Below, piece after piece: positions 1-8,643 of a stretch of 64,000 nucleotides of DNA (positions within the stretch are counted from its first letter, which is position 1; the number at the start of each line of letters is the position of its first letter). The notes under the pieces are model-generated. The model was given only the letters and a program-made list of their open reading frames with translations. It ran no database searches and had not been told where the DNA came from. Source of the DNA: Alteromonas oceanisediminis (GTDB lineage Bacteria; Pseudomonadota; Gammaproteobacteria; Enterobacterales; Alteromonadaceae); the NCBI RefSeq assembly GCF_018474025.1, contig NZ_JAHCTA010000005.1:186001-250000 (forward strand), given 5' to 3'. Both the position numbers and the translations under genes were made by a program.

Positions 1-1
1 C

Positions 2-70
2 ACAGAGCTCGATATGACGTCGCTAGAGTCAATTTCAGCTCCAAACGACGCCGTGAGGGTAAGAGCCTAA
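2..70 (+). CDS. C-terminal end of an unidentified protein (cut by window edge)
   Basis: An open frame enters from the left edge and ends at a TAA at 68-70. Its 22 visible residues end in SAPNDAVRVRA, which reads like an ordinary protein C-terminus. The gene would converge on the LacI regulator and could belong to the same sugar-use locus, but too little is present to name a family. The neighbouring frame (from base 1) is also open to about 93, so even the frame is not certain. Confidence 0.35.
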   Translation, partial: TELDMTSLESISAPNDAVRVRA

Positions 71-141
71 GGCATGTCCTAGGAAATCTATAATTCGCAC
101 ACAGGTCAGTTTAGATTAAACATTTTGTGACTGATTACAAT

Positions 142-1137
142 CTAATGTCGTGGTGGAGCTGTACTCTCTCGAATCACGAATTCATAAGGCAGGATATGCT
201 CCGTGGCGCTAGGAGTATCTTCGTTGATAAGTGCCAACAATAATTCAGCTGAACGTTCTCCCATTTTTTCTGCTGGTTGGGCTACGGTGGTCAGTGTCGG
301 GATGATATATTTCGATACATCCATATCATCAAAGCCGGTAATTGAAATATCTTGGGGCACCTTAAGGCCTTTTTCGCTGAACCCTTTAATAGCGGCTATT
401 GCCATTTCATCGTTGAAGCAGCATATGGCAGTGGGTCTGTCGGTCATTTTGCAAAACTGTTCAGCGGCGCTGAGTCCAGACCAGTAGTTGAAATCACCTT
501 CAATTACGATGGATGGGTCGTAATCAATACCAGCTTCCGCGATAGCTTGTTTATAACCTTTTAAACGGTCAATGGTGTGTGGGTTATTTTTCAAGCCTGA
601 GATTACTCCGATTCGCTTATGGCCCAGTGACAATAAGTGATTAATCACCTTCACCGATGCCCCCACGTTGTCAATTCGGACTGAATAAGAAGGGGTATTT
701 TCACAGCTACTGGCAGCCACCGACAGCACGCCGTCCTTTGGTAGCAATGCATCACTTTTTCGGTAAGGGCGTAAATTTATCACGCCATCAGCAAGACGAG
801 TTTCCACCATCTTAATGAATTCTTTCTCCTGCGCCAGAGAATCTTTGGTATCACCTAACAACACGCTAAAGCCAGAGGCTTGGGCTACCGTCTCAATGCC
901 ACTAATGACTTTGGCAAAGAAAAGGTTGGCGATGTCCGGCACCATTACCACTATTGTGTTCGACCGTTTACTGCGAAATTTTTGTGCCAGCATATTCGGT
1001 TTATAATTGAGTTTAGCGATCGCTTCATGAACTTTAATCTGATTTTTCTTAGAGACCTTTTCAGGATGGCTCAGTACCTTGGACACGGTGCCTGTTGATA
1101 AACCCGCTTCCTGGGCTACATCCCTGATCGTTGCCAT
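142..1137 (-). CDS. LacI/GalR family transcriptional repressor of the mannan operon
   Basis: A 331-residue DNA-binding repressor. The start is placed at the ATG giving MATIRDVAQEAGLS, the canonical LacI N-terminus; an upstream ATG at 1170 would add 11 unusual residues. Helix-turn-helix and hinge helix occupy residues 1-60 (IRDVAQEAGLSTGTVSKVL, then YKPNMLAQKFRSK). The rest is a periplasmic-binding-protein-like effector domain with the usual PDISITGFDDMDVS and TTVAQPAEKMG segments near the end. It is divergent from the transporter / phosphorylase / epimerase / mannanase operon. LacI-type palindromes lie in the intergenic region, so it very likely represses that operon and perhaps itself. The inducer is probably a manno-oligosaccharide or breakdown product, which is inference from context. 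Confidence 0.9.
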   Translation of the reverse strand: MATIRDVAQEAGLSTGTVSKVLSHPEKVSKKNQIKVHEAIAKLNYKPNMLAQKFRSKRSNTIVVMVPDIANLFFAKVISGIETVAQASGFSVLLGDTKDSLAQEKEFIKMVETRLADGVINLRPYRKSDALLPKDGVLSVAASSCENTPSYSVRIDNVGASVKVINHLLSLGHKRIGVISGLKNNPHTIDRLKGYKQAIAEAGIDYDPSIVIEGDFNYWSGLSAAEQFCKMTDRPTAICCFNDEMAIAAIKGFSEKGLKVPQDISITGFDDMDVSKYIIPTLTTVAQPAEKMGERSAELLLALINEDTPSATEHILPYEFVIRESTAPPRH

Positions 1138-1199
1138 GCTAATAACCTTGTTGTCATCATTTAAACCCAAGCGGCTAATTTGTTTATAGAGTTTAAATT

Positions 1200-1215
1200 T
1201 TTATACCGGTTCACT
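1200..1215. promoter_or_regulatory. possible second, degenerate LacI-type operator
   Basis: Centred on CCGG at 1206-1209, this site matches the perfect operator at 1281-1296 at 11 of 16 positions. The right half (CCGGTTCA) is intact and the left half is poor. It lies just upstream of the repressor gene, 81 bp centre to centre from the strong operator, so it may serve autoregulation or looping. Confidence 0.4.
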
Positions 1216-1274
1216 CAGTGTAATCTCTCGTGTTCAACCAATCAATGAGCTTAACCAGACGAATAAATTAATCC

Positions 1275-1303
1275 TTGCTAAATGAACCGGTTCATTTTAC
1301 TCT
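1275..1303 (+). promoter_or_regulatory. likely promoter of the mannan operon
   Basis: TTGCTA at 1275-1280 and TACTCT at 1298-1303 are separated by exactly 17 bases, and the perfect operator palindrome sits within that spacer. Both hexamers are weak sigma-70 matches. The position, about 50 bases ahead of the symporter start, and the operator placement support the call. Confidence 0.5.
1281..1296. promoter_or_regulatory. LacI-family operator, perfect 16-bp palindrome
   Basis: AATGAACCGGTTCATT reads the same on both strands and has the central CG step typical of LacI/GalR operators. It lies between the divergent repressor gene and the transporter operon, in the spacer between candidate -35 and -10 hexamers. 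Bound repressor would block RNA polymerase directly. Confidence 0.8.
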
Positions 1304-1354
1304 GACCGACAGTTTTAACATTTAAGTAACGCGCTATTCGCAAAGAGGCTCTTC

Positions 1355-3223
1355 ATGCAACTCACGTCCTTGGACATCGCTATTCTAGCACTGTACCTAA
1401 TTGCCGTAGTGCTTCTTGGTGTTCTGGTTTCCAAACTAGCAAAGAATAATACACGGGGATATTTTTTGGGGGGCAACCAAATTTCCTGGCCATTTCTAGG
1501 CCTTTCCAATGCGTCCGGAATGTTCGATATCAGTGGTACCATGTGGATGGTATATTTATTATTTATTTACGGCTTAAAGAGCGTTTATATCCCTTGGTTG
1601 TGGCCAAGTTTCAATCAGATTTTCCTGATGATCTTTTTATCTATCTGGTTGAGGCGATCCGGCGCTATGACAGGTGCAGAGTGGATCCGTTTACGTTTTG
1701 GTGAGGGCACTGGTGCAAAACTGAGCCACCTTGTGGTTGTGCTTTTTGCTTTATTGAGTGTGCTGGGCTTCTTGGCTTATGGATTTGTTGGTGTAGGTAA
1801 ATTTGCAGCAATCTTCCTTCCTTGGCATCTACATGCCGATCCACACTATAACGAAGTGATGTATGGAATTATCATCACTGCTATCACCTCCATTTATGTG
1901 GTGAAAGGGGGCATGGTGAGTGTGGTATTCACTGAAGTGCTTCAATTTCTTATCATGACCGTTGCCTGCATCGCTATCGGTGTGATTGCCATGCAACAAG
2001 TTTCACCTCAAATGCTGCAGGAGGTGGTTCCCGAAGGCTGGACGTCGCTATCCTTTGCTTGGGAATTAGAACTGGACTGGAGCGGTATCCTGGAGCAGGC
2101 CAATCAGAAGATAATAGAAGATGGCTGGTCACTGTTCAGCGTATTCATCATGTTGGTGCTGTTCAAAGGGGTATTGCAAAGCATGGCAGGACCTGCACCA
2201 AACTTTGATATGCAGCGTGTACTATCCGCTAGGTCTCCAGCGGAAGCTGCAAAAATGAGTGGTTTTGTCAGCATTGTCTTGTTGTTCCCTCGCTATATGA
2301 TGATTACTGGTCTCAGCGTACTCGCTTTGGTGTATTTTATGCCCACACTCAGAGAAATGGGCCCGAACGTCGATTTTGAAAAAATCTTGCCTTTCGCTCT
2401 TGCCAATTTTGTCCCTAGCGGACTACTTGGGCTAATTATCGCCGGTTTGCTAGCAACGTTCATGTCTACGTTTGCAGCCACCACCAATGCGGCACCGGCA
2501 TACGTGGTCAACGATATATATAGGCGATATGTGAACCCCAATGCTACTGAAAAGCAGTCAGTGATGATGAGTTATGTTGTATCTGTAGCATTTATTGTTA
2601 TGGGCACCCTTATTGGTTTGTTCATTCCTTCTCTGAACAGCATCGTTTTATGGTTAGTGTCAGCGTTGTACGGCGGCTATACCGCTTCCAATGTGCTCAA
2701 ATGGTATTGGTGGCGGTTTTCCGGTATGGCTTATTTTGCTGGTATGGCCGCAGGCATTGTCGGGGCGGTACCGATGATGTTTACTGATGTTTCACCACTC
2801 TTCGCATTTCCTTTCTTATTCGCTTTCTGTTTAGTGATCTGTGTAGTGACTAGCCTTATCAGCGGGCCAGATGACATGGAGGTGCTGAAGAAATTTTATT
2901 TGCGTACCCGGCCCTGGGGGTTTTGGAAACCCGTGCTGATGGCCGCACAGTATGATGATCCAACTGTTCAGGGTAATCCCAACTTTATTCGCGACATGAT
3001 GAACGTGGTTATTGGCTTAGTCTGGCATACATGTCTGACTGCCGCACCAATTTTCCTAGTTATCCAGCAATGGCAGGGCTTTACTGCGACCCTTGGCTGC
3101 GCATTGCTGACCACCATTATTCTTAAATTTAGTTGGTGGGACAAACTCAACGATGAGCCGAAGTTACAGTCTCAACCCGAGACCCATGGCTACGACGCTC
3201 CTCTGCAGAAACTAATCAAATAG
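1355..3223 (+). CDS. sodium:solute symporter (SSS family), probable mannobiose/manno-oligosaccharide importer
   Basis: A 622-residue inner-membrane protein with the SSS-family plan of about 13-14 hydrophobic helices. The N-terminus (LDIAILALYLIAVVLLGVLVSK) is followed by the family-typical YFLGGNQISWPFLGLSN. A GLLATFMSTFAATTNAAPAYVVNDIYRRY segment near residues 365-395 is the region that contributes to sodium binding in this superfamily. An AGAGG-like ribosome site lies 7 bases before the ATG. It is the first gene of the operon, ten bases ahead of the GH130 phosphorylase. The substrate is inferred from context as the disaccharide fed to the epimerase and phosphorylase. Family confidence is high, substrate confidence moderate. 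Confidence 0.9.
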   Translation: MQLTSLDIAILALYLIAVVLLGVLVSKLAKNNTRGYFLGGNQISWPFLGLSNASGMFDISGTMWMVYLLFIYGLKSVYIPWLWPSFNQIFLMIFLSIWLRRSGAMTGAEWIRLRFGEGTGAKLSHLVVVLFALLSVLGFLAYGFVGVGKFAAIFLPWHLHADPHYNEVMYGIIITAITSIYVVKGGMVSVVFTEVLQFLIMTVACIAIGVIAMQQVSPQMLQEVVPEGWTSLSFAWELELDWSGILEQANQKIIEDGWSLFSVFIMLVLFKGVLQSMAGPAPNFDMQRVLSARSPAEAAKMSGFVSIVLLFPRYMMITGLSVLALVYFMPTLREMGPNVDFEKILPFALANFVPSGLLGLIIAGLLATFMSTFAATTNAAPAYVVNDIYRRYVNPNATEKQSVMMSYVVSVAFIVMGTLIGLFIPSLNSIVLWLVSALYGGYTASNVLKWYWWRFSGMAYFAGMAAGIVGAVPMMFTDVSPLFAFPFLFAFCLVICVVTSLISGPDDMEVLKKFYLRTRPWGFWKPVLMAAQYDDPTVQGNPNFIRDMMNVVIGLVWHTCLTAAPIFLVIQQWQGFTATLGCALLTTIILKFSWWDKLNDEPKLQSQPETHGYDAPLQKLIK

Positions 3224-3233
3224 TTGAGAAAAA

Positions 3234-4409
3234 ATGAATTCATATATATTTACAAAACGATTGGAATTACTTGAATCCGACCATAAGCAACTTTTAACCA
3301 GAAGAAATGAAATCCAAGGCTTGGGCAATGGAATCTACGACCGTTGGCAATATCCGGTTATTACCGCCGAGCACATACCTTTGAATTGGCGTTACGACCT
3401 TGACCAGCGCACTAACCCCTACCTAATGGAAAGGCTAGGCGTGAATGCTGCGTTTAATGCTGGAGCAATATACTTTAACGGCCGCTTTGTTGTGGTGGTC
3501 AGAGTGGAGGGCTACGATAGGAAGTCATTCTTCGCCGTCGCGGAAAGCGACAATGGTGTGGACAATTTCCACTTTTGGGGGCGTCCCATTGACATACCCG
3601 AAACGGAAGAGCCAGACACAAATATTTATGATATGCGGCTTACTCAGCACGAAGACGGCTATATTTATGGATTGTTCTGTACCGAACGCAAGGATTCCAA
3701 TAAACCCAATGATACTTCTGCTGCAATTGCCCAGTGCGGTATCGCGCGAACTAAAGACTTGGTGAACTGGCAGCGATTGCCGGATTTAGTGACTAACAGT
3801 GGCCAACAGCGCAATGTTGTATTGCACCCGGAGTTTGTGGATGGTCAATATGCGCTTTACACGCGGCCTCAAGATGGCTTCATTGATATTGGCGGCGGCG
3901 GCGGTATCGGCTGGGGGCTAACCCGTACCATGGATGGGGCGAAAGTTGAACAAGAACAAATCATTCATTCCAAGGCTTATCATACCATCTACGAACTTAA
4001 AAATGGACAAGGACCGACACCGATTAGAACGCGTAACGGTTGGTTACATATGGCCCACGGGGTTAGAAATACTGCAGACGGCTTGCGATACGTACTTTAT
4101 TCATTGCTCACTGATCTTGACGAGCCTTGGCGTATTACTCATAGCCCAGGCGGTTACCTGATCGCACCAGAAGGATCAGAACGCGTGGGAGACGTAAGTA
4201 ATGTAGTATTTTGCAATGGCTGGATTCGAGATAATGAAGACAACCTTTATATCTATTATGCCTCTTCAGATACTCGACTTCATGTGGCAACAACAACGGT
4301 AGAACGTTTGCTCGATTATTGTACTAATACTCCTGCCGATGGCCTGACCTCAGCATGCTCGGTTCGGGCAATAAATGAATTAATTGACCACAACGCAGGA
4401 CGAACCTGA
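3234..4409 (+). CDS. GH130 4-O-beta-D-mannosyl-D-glucose phosphorylase
   Basis: A 391-residue cytoplasmic GH130 enzyme with no signal peptide. It would phosphorolyse beta-1,4-mannosylglucose to alpha-mannose-1-phosphate and glucose. The motif IYDMRLTQHEDG places the likely proton-donor aspartate at D133, as in the GH130_1 mannosylglucose phosphorylases. The stretches QRNVVLHPEFVDG, GGGGGIGWG, IRTRNGWLHMAHGVR and YYASSDTRLHVATT are the expected blades of the five-bladed propeller. The following epimerase starts in its stop codon (TGATG overlap). Pairing of this phosphorylase with a 2-epimerase is the known mannobiose pathway described in Bacteroides and Ruminococcus. Subfamily 1 is preferred over other GH130 groups because of the epimerase neighbour. 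Confidence 0.92.
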   Translation: MNSYIFTKRLELLESDHKQLLTRRNEIQGLGNGIYDRWQYPVITAEHIPLNWRYDLDQRTNPYLMERLGVNAAFNAGAIYFNGRFVVVVRVEGYDRKSFFAVAESDNGVDNFHFWGRPIDIPETEEPDTNIYDMRLTQHEDGYIYGLFCTERKDSNKPNDTSAAIAQCGIARTKDLVNWQRLPDLVTNSGQQRNVVLHPEFVDGQYALYTRPQDGFIDIGGGGGIGWGLTRTMDGAKVEQEQIIHSKAYHTIYELKNGQGPTPIRTRNGWLHMAHGVRNTADGLRYVLYSLLTDLDEPWRITHSPGGYLIAPEGSERVGDVSNVVFCNGWIRDNEDNLYIYYASSDTRLHVATTTVERLLDYCTNTPADGLTSACSVRAINELIDHNAGRT

Positions 4410-5620
4410 TGCTTACAGAACCTATTGTCAGCGATGTCGGGTTCTCATCCTCGGCGGTTACTCAAGAATTGCGAACGATAGCCAGTTGGTGGAAACGACA
4501 TGCTCTCGACAAACACTGCGGCGGTTTTTACGGGCAAGTGGACAATCAGGCGTTACCGGTCCCCGACTCCTTTAAAGGCGTAGTCTTAAATACCAGAATT
4601 TTGTGGTTTTTTAGCGAGCTGGCCGCACAAAGTCGTGACAGTGTGGATGAGGCTACAGCATATCGCGCTTATGACTGGCTAAAGACTTTCTTTCACGACC
4701 GCGAGTATGGGGGACTATTCTGGGCGCTCGATTCTCAGGGGGTTCCACTGGATGATAAAAAGCAAGTTTATGCACAGTGCTTTGGAATCTATGCTCTGTG
4801 CAGTTATTTCAAATTGACCAGAGAGACCGAAGCTCTGGAAATGGCAAGGTCACTCTTTGATATGGTGGAAACTAATGCGCGTGACCAACTCAACGGTGGC
4901 TACATTGAGGCATGTACCCGGGTTTGGGGAAATATTGAAGATTATCGCTTAAGTGATAAAGATCTTAATTGTCCCAAATCCATGAATACACATTTACATG
5001 TCTTGGAGGCTTACACATCACTGTACACAATTGCTCCGGATGCGCGAGTTGAGGAAGCACTGGAACACGTGTTAGAGGTTTTTCTTGACAAGATCAAAGG
5101 CGCAGGGAAATGCCATTTATCACTGTTCTTTGACATCCAATGGAAAAGCCTTAGTCAGTCTGTTTCATTTGGTCACGACATTGAAGCCAGTTGGCTATTG
5201 TGCGAAGCCGCTGATGCATTGGGACAAGAAGTTATCAAGCAAAAAGTAAACACTGCCGCCATAGAGCTGGCACAAGCGTGCTATCAAAAAGGTCTGGCAA
5301 CGGCAGGTTACATGCTGGATGAGTACGAGTTTCACAGTGGAGTATTTGGGCAAAACAGCTACTGGTGGGTGCAGGCTGAGGCTTTGGTTGGCTTTGTGAA
5401 CGCCTATCAACTAACTGGTCAGAAGCACTATTTAGATGTCTGTCTGCCTATCTGGAAGTTTTTAGAAGACGAGCATTTCGATGAGGGTGAATGGCTTTGG
5501 CTGGCCCGTTCACAAGGTGGTGAGCAATTGCATTATAAAGCAGGCTTTTGGAAAGGACCGTACCACAACGGTCGCGCAATGCTCGAACTGCAAAAACGCT
5601 TGAAGCGGGTAGGGAGATAA
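4409..5620 (+). CDS. cellobiose/mannobiose 2-epimerase (AGE superfamily)
   Basis: A 403-residue alpha/alpha-barrel epimerase acting in the cytoplasm. It converts beta-1,4-mannobiose to mannosylglucose for the upstream phosphorylase. Visible family signatures are KSMNTHLHVLEAYTSLY, SFGHDIEASWLLCEAAD, YWWVQAEALVGF and KGPYHNGRAMLEL. The last and the HDIEAS histidine correspond to the two general acid/base histidines of cellobiose 2-epimerases. The length matches the family (about 390-410). It overlaps the GH130 gene by one base and ends two bases before the mannanase ATG, so the three are translationally coupled. N-acylglucosamine 2-epimerase is the alternative in the superfamily, but the operon favours the disaccharide enzyme. 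Confidence 0.92.
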   Translation: MLTEPIVSDVGFSSSAVTQELRTIASWWKRHALDKHCGGFYGQVDNQALPVPDSFKGVVLNTRILWFFSELAAQSRDSVDEATAYRAYDWLKTFFHDREYGGLFWALDSQGVPLDDKKQVYAQCFGIYALCSYFKLTRETEALEMARSLFDMVETNARDQLNGGYIEACTRVWGNIEDYRLSDKDLNCPKSMNTHLHVLEAYTSLYTIAPDARVEEALEHVLEVFLDKIKGAGKCHLSLFFDIQWKSLSQSVSFGHDIEASWLLCEAADALGQEVIKQKVNTAAIELAQACYQKGLATAGYMLDEYEFHSGVFGQNSYWWVQAEALVGFVNAYQLTGQKHYLDVCLPIWKFLEDEHFDEGEWLWLARSQGGEQLHYKAGFWKGPYHNGRAMLELQKRLKRVGR

Positions 5621-5622
5621 TC

Positions 5623-7122
5623 ATGGGCATTAGGATTTCTCTCGTATTGGCTGCGCTATTGATTGTGACTTCGGGTCAAGTATTTTCTTTTGACTATTTT
5701 ATAAGCCGGCAGGGAAGCCAATTATATGACGGTAAAAAGGAATTTCGCTTTTTTGGTCTGCATGCTCCAGAATTGCATCGCATTGAAGATGACGCTCGTG
5801 GCACTTGCAAACAAGATCGAAGAGGGTGGGGGCAACACTTTAAATGGCCTACTGAAGATGAGCAACACAATTGGATCCAAGCATTAACGCGCTCTGGGCA
5901 CACTGCCATGAGGATCTATGTCTTATCCATAGAACACCCGGATGACAGTGCGTGCGGTCGTCAAACGCACATCAACTCTCCCGTGATTGAAGGAGGAATG
6001 CCGCAGCTCAATGAGCAAGCAATGAAGGTTTATGATCGTATGATTGCCTTGGCTGACAAGCACAATCTTCGCCTTATTCTGCCATTCATTGATCATTGGC
6101 AGTGGTGGGGAGGACGAGCAGAATTGGCAGCATTTTATGGTGAAACAGGCGCTGACTTTTACCGGACTGACAGTAAAACCTACAAGGCTTATTTGCACAT
6201 TATTGAATCTGTAATTACCAGAAAAAATAGCCTTACAGGGCGGCACTACTTTGAAGAAAAAGCCATTATGGCATGGGAAACAGGAAATGAATTAAAGGAT
6301 AGTACTTCGGAGTTTGTTTCGGCCACTGCTGCAAAAATTAAGTCGTTGGCACCAAACCAACTAGTGGTTGATGGCAACTATTTGTCTATTACTCCTTCTT
6401 CCCTAATCGACGAAAACGTCGATATTATCAGCAACCATTTTTACTCAGTGAATGGAAATAATAATCCGGACACTGTTGAACACGATCTAGGATCCATAGC
6501 CGGACGAAAAGCTTACATAGTTGGGGAGTATGGCTTACTGCCGACAGATAAAATGAAATCGATCGCTGAGGCCATTGTTAGTAAGGAGGTAGCTGGCCAT
6601 CGGGCGGTGGGCGGCTTTGTCTGGGGCTTCCGTGGTCATCGTCACGATGGCGGTTTTTACTGGCATCATGAAGGTGATACGGGATATCAAAGCTACCGCC
6701 TACCCGGATTTCCTGAAGCATACCAAAACAAAGAAATCCAAGTTATAAATCTGGTTCGCCAGATGCAAGCCAGCATGCAAGGATTAGGTTATGCCTCCCC
6801 GCTACCCGTGCCGCTTTCTCCACTATTGCGCCCGATTGGCGAGTGTGGCGAGATAAGGTTTATGGGAGCGCCGCTCGGACGCATATATCGTATTGAGAGA
6901 CGAGTGTCGGGAAGCAATGTATGGCGTTCGCTAACCACCAAGCTTTCCGATGGTCAGTTGGAGTTTGACCCCAAGGTCAATGTGTTGTTCAAAGATGCTA
7001 TTGCAGATTTTGATAGTAATAACTACGAGTATCGGATAATTGCAATTAATGAGAGTGGAGAATCTGAGCCCTCAAATATTCAAACATGGTCTGCGCAGGG
7101 CCGCTGTAATAGCGCTACTTGA
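5623..7122 (+). CDS. secreted GH5-type endo-beta-mannanase with C-terminal Fn3-like domain
   Basis: A 499-residue exported glycoside hydrolase. The ATG at 5623 is chosen because it has AGGGAG seven bases upstream and opens a clear signal peptide (hydrophobic to about residue 22); a frame-extended ATG at 5548 lies inside the epimerase gene. The (beta/alpha)8 catalytic part spans roughly residues 25-385. IMAWETGNEL puts the acid/base at E223 and YIVGEYGLL puts the nucleophile at E302, and GGFVWGFRGH is a typical barrel strand 8. Residues about 400-495 (ending YEYRIIAINESGESEPSNIQTW) look like a fibronectin-III-like module. Beta-mannanase is inferred from the operon and general resemblance to GH5_7-like enzymes. 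The WETGNEL wording differs from the common WELxNEP form, so the subfamily is open. Confidence 0.8.
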   Translation: MGIRISLVLAALLIVTSGQVFSFDYFISRQGSQLYDGKKEFRFFGLHAPELHRIEDDARGTCKQDRRGWGQHFKWPTEDEQHNWIQALTRSGHTAMRIYVLSIEHPDDSACGRQTHINSPVIEGGMPQLNEQAMKVYDRMIALADKHNLRLILPFIDHWQWWGGRAELAAFYGETGADFYRTDSKTYKAYLHIIESVITRKNSLTGRHYFEEKAIMAWETGNELKDSTSEFVSATAAKIKSLAPNQLVVDGNYLSITPSSLIDENVDIISNHFYSVNGNNNPDTVEHDLGSIAGRKAYIVGEYGLLPTDKMKSIAEAIVSKEVAGHRAVGGFVWGFRGHRHDGGFYWHHEGDTGYQSYRLPGFPEAYQNKEIQVINLVRQMQASMQGLGYASPLPVPLSPLLRPIGECGEIRFMGAPLGRIYRIERRVSGSNVWRSLTTKLSDGQLEFDPKVNVLFKDAIADFDSNNYEYRIIAINESGESEPSNIQTWSAQGRCNSAT

Positions 7123-7168
7123 TTGAAAAAAGCTCCCACCTCTCTACTTACGTAATACTTTCTAATAA

Positions 7169-7199
7169 GATTGTTCCTCATAATGGATGAGGGACAATC
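7169..7199. terminator. 13-bp hairpin between convergent genes
   Basis: GATTGTTCCTCAT pairs with ATGAGGGACAATC across a 5-base loop with a single G-T wobble. It lies between the mannanase stop and the PepSY gene stop, so it may end transcription from either side. No U-run follows on either strand, so mRNA end stabilisation is equally possible. Confidence 0.45.
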
Positions 7200-7219
7200 C
7201 GAAAACAGTGCCATTCTTG

Positions 7220-8566
7220 CTAACCTGAAACGACTCGCCGACGAGGAGCAATGTTAAATTTCTCTGGGTTTAATAAAAGTAGGCACCACACAACGATCAT
7301 GACAACCGAAGACAACGTCCACGCGACGAGTACACTTAAGGACGCTGGATTCACGTCCGGAAACGTCGGTGCGGCGTTGACGACGCTGCCGTAGCCGAGT
7401 ATTTCCTGCCACCCCGCGTAACTGGAAGCGATTAATGTCAATAGAGTGGCAATCACTGCGATCAGCACGCTGCGTCTATCAGCGCGACTACCGGCGCTGC
7501 GCAAGGTACGGTAAGCATACAGCCAAGTGCCACTGAGCACGCTGAAACACAACATCAATGAAAAAATGAACCACATTATCTTGCTGGTTAGTCCAGCGAA
7601 GTTACCGAAGTGCAGCGGATCGGCGATGTGAGAAATAAACCAGTATACAGGCAGGGTTGCACTGTTTTGTTCATAAATAACGCTGCCGGTGCGCCAATCA
7701 AAAAGGATATGGTTCGCACGCTCGCGAACCAAAATGTTGTTCGCTTTGCCCTGCACTTTGACGGTGCCAAGCTCTTTATCAAAAGATACTTGGCCGACGG
7801 TGATGTCGGGTCGGAGCGTTGATGTGCGTGCGACTAAATCGTTAACGGCTATTAATGGAAGGCTATGATCGCTGGCAGCAGCGCCAATTGTGATCACAGC
7901 GTGTTCATCTTGTCCTGCATAACTCCAGACACCGTTTATTTCGTAGTTAAGGGCTTCAATCAGGTACCACACTGCGCTGGCTGCGATAATGACTGAGAAG
8001 CCGAGCCCCCAGACACCGAAGGACTTATGCGCTTCACTCCATCGTTTTCTTCCACGGCCCCAGTTGAACTGAAAGCACTGCTTCCACCAGCGTTTGTAAA
8101 ATAATAAGGGCGTTATCACCGAAAGCGTCAAGGCGATAGATAGCAGGTAGATGATCCAATAGCCAATGCCGCCTACATCAAACAGGCTCATGTGAAAACT
8201 GCGAAAGAAACGTTGAATGGTGAAGTAACTGCTGTCACCCGTGATCTCTCCGGTGTAAGGGTTCAGATACACTCTTGATAACGGTTGTGAGGGGCGGTCA
8301 ATAACCGCAGTGGCGACAAACCCTTTGAATTCCGGCGCGCTGATCCAGCGGATCTCTGAATTGGGGTAACGTTCCTGCACATTCGAGTGCATTTGTTGCC
8401 AATCAAACGCGCTTGCCTGAGCCTGAATTCTCAGCGCTGGCGTTGTCAGCCAATCCAACTCATGCGATATCACTGCGAACGTGCCGCTCCAGCAGGTGAT
8501 AAAAAGCAATAGGCCGGTGAGTACCCCAACGACGCTGTGTAGCTTAAACCAACTTTTTGCTGCCAC
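7220..8566 (-). CDS. PepSY-associated TM helix protein (siderophore-linked, probable ferric reductase family)
   Basis: A 448-residue inner-membrane protein. An N-terminal helix (LHSVVGVLTGLLLFITCWSGTFAVISHELDWL) and further helices (IGYWIIYLLSIALTL, GVWGLGFSVIIAASAVWYLIEAL, LTSKIMWFIFSLMLCFSVLSG and two more near the C-terminus) bracket periplasmic PepSY-like stretches such as RVYLNPYTGEITGDS. The family is regularly found next to TonB siderophore receptors and is thought to help release iron from imported siderophores, possibly by reduction. No standard heme or flavin motif is certain here. The start is set at the GTG at 8566, ten bases after AAAAGG. A GTG at 8575 is also in frame but lies almost on that ribosome site. 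It is 77 bases downstream of the receptor gene, probably the same transcript. Confidence 0.85.
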   Translation of the reverse strand: MAAKSWFKLHSVVGVLTGLLLFITCWSGTFAVISHELDWLTTPALRIQAQASAFDWQQMHSNVQERYPNSEIRWISAPEFKGFVATAVIDRPSQPLSRVYLNPYTGEITGDSSYFTIQRFFRSFHMSLFDVGGIGYWIIYLLSIALTLSVITPLLFYKRWWKQCFQFNWGRGRKRWSEAHKSFGVWGLGFSVIIAASAVWYLIEALNYEINGVWSYAGQDEHAVITIGAAASDHSLPLIAVNDLVARTSTLRPDITVGQVSFDKELGTVKVQGKANNILVRERANHILFDWRTGSVIYEQNSATLPVYWFISHIADPLHFGNFAGLTSKIMWFIFSLMLCFSVLSGTWLYAYRTLRSAGSRADRRSVLIAVIATLLTLIASSYAGWQEILGYGSVVNAAPTFPDVNPASLSVLVAWTLSSVVMIVVWCLLLLNPEKFNIAPRRRVVSG

Positions 8567-8643
8567 GCTGCACACACCTTTTCCAAAGAGAAAAGACGGC
8601 TAACAAAACCGTCTTATATCTCCATAAGTTAACGCCGAACGAC

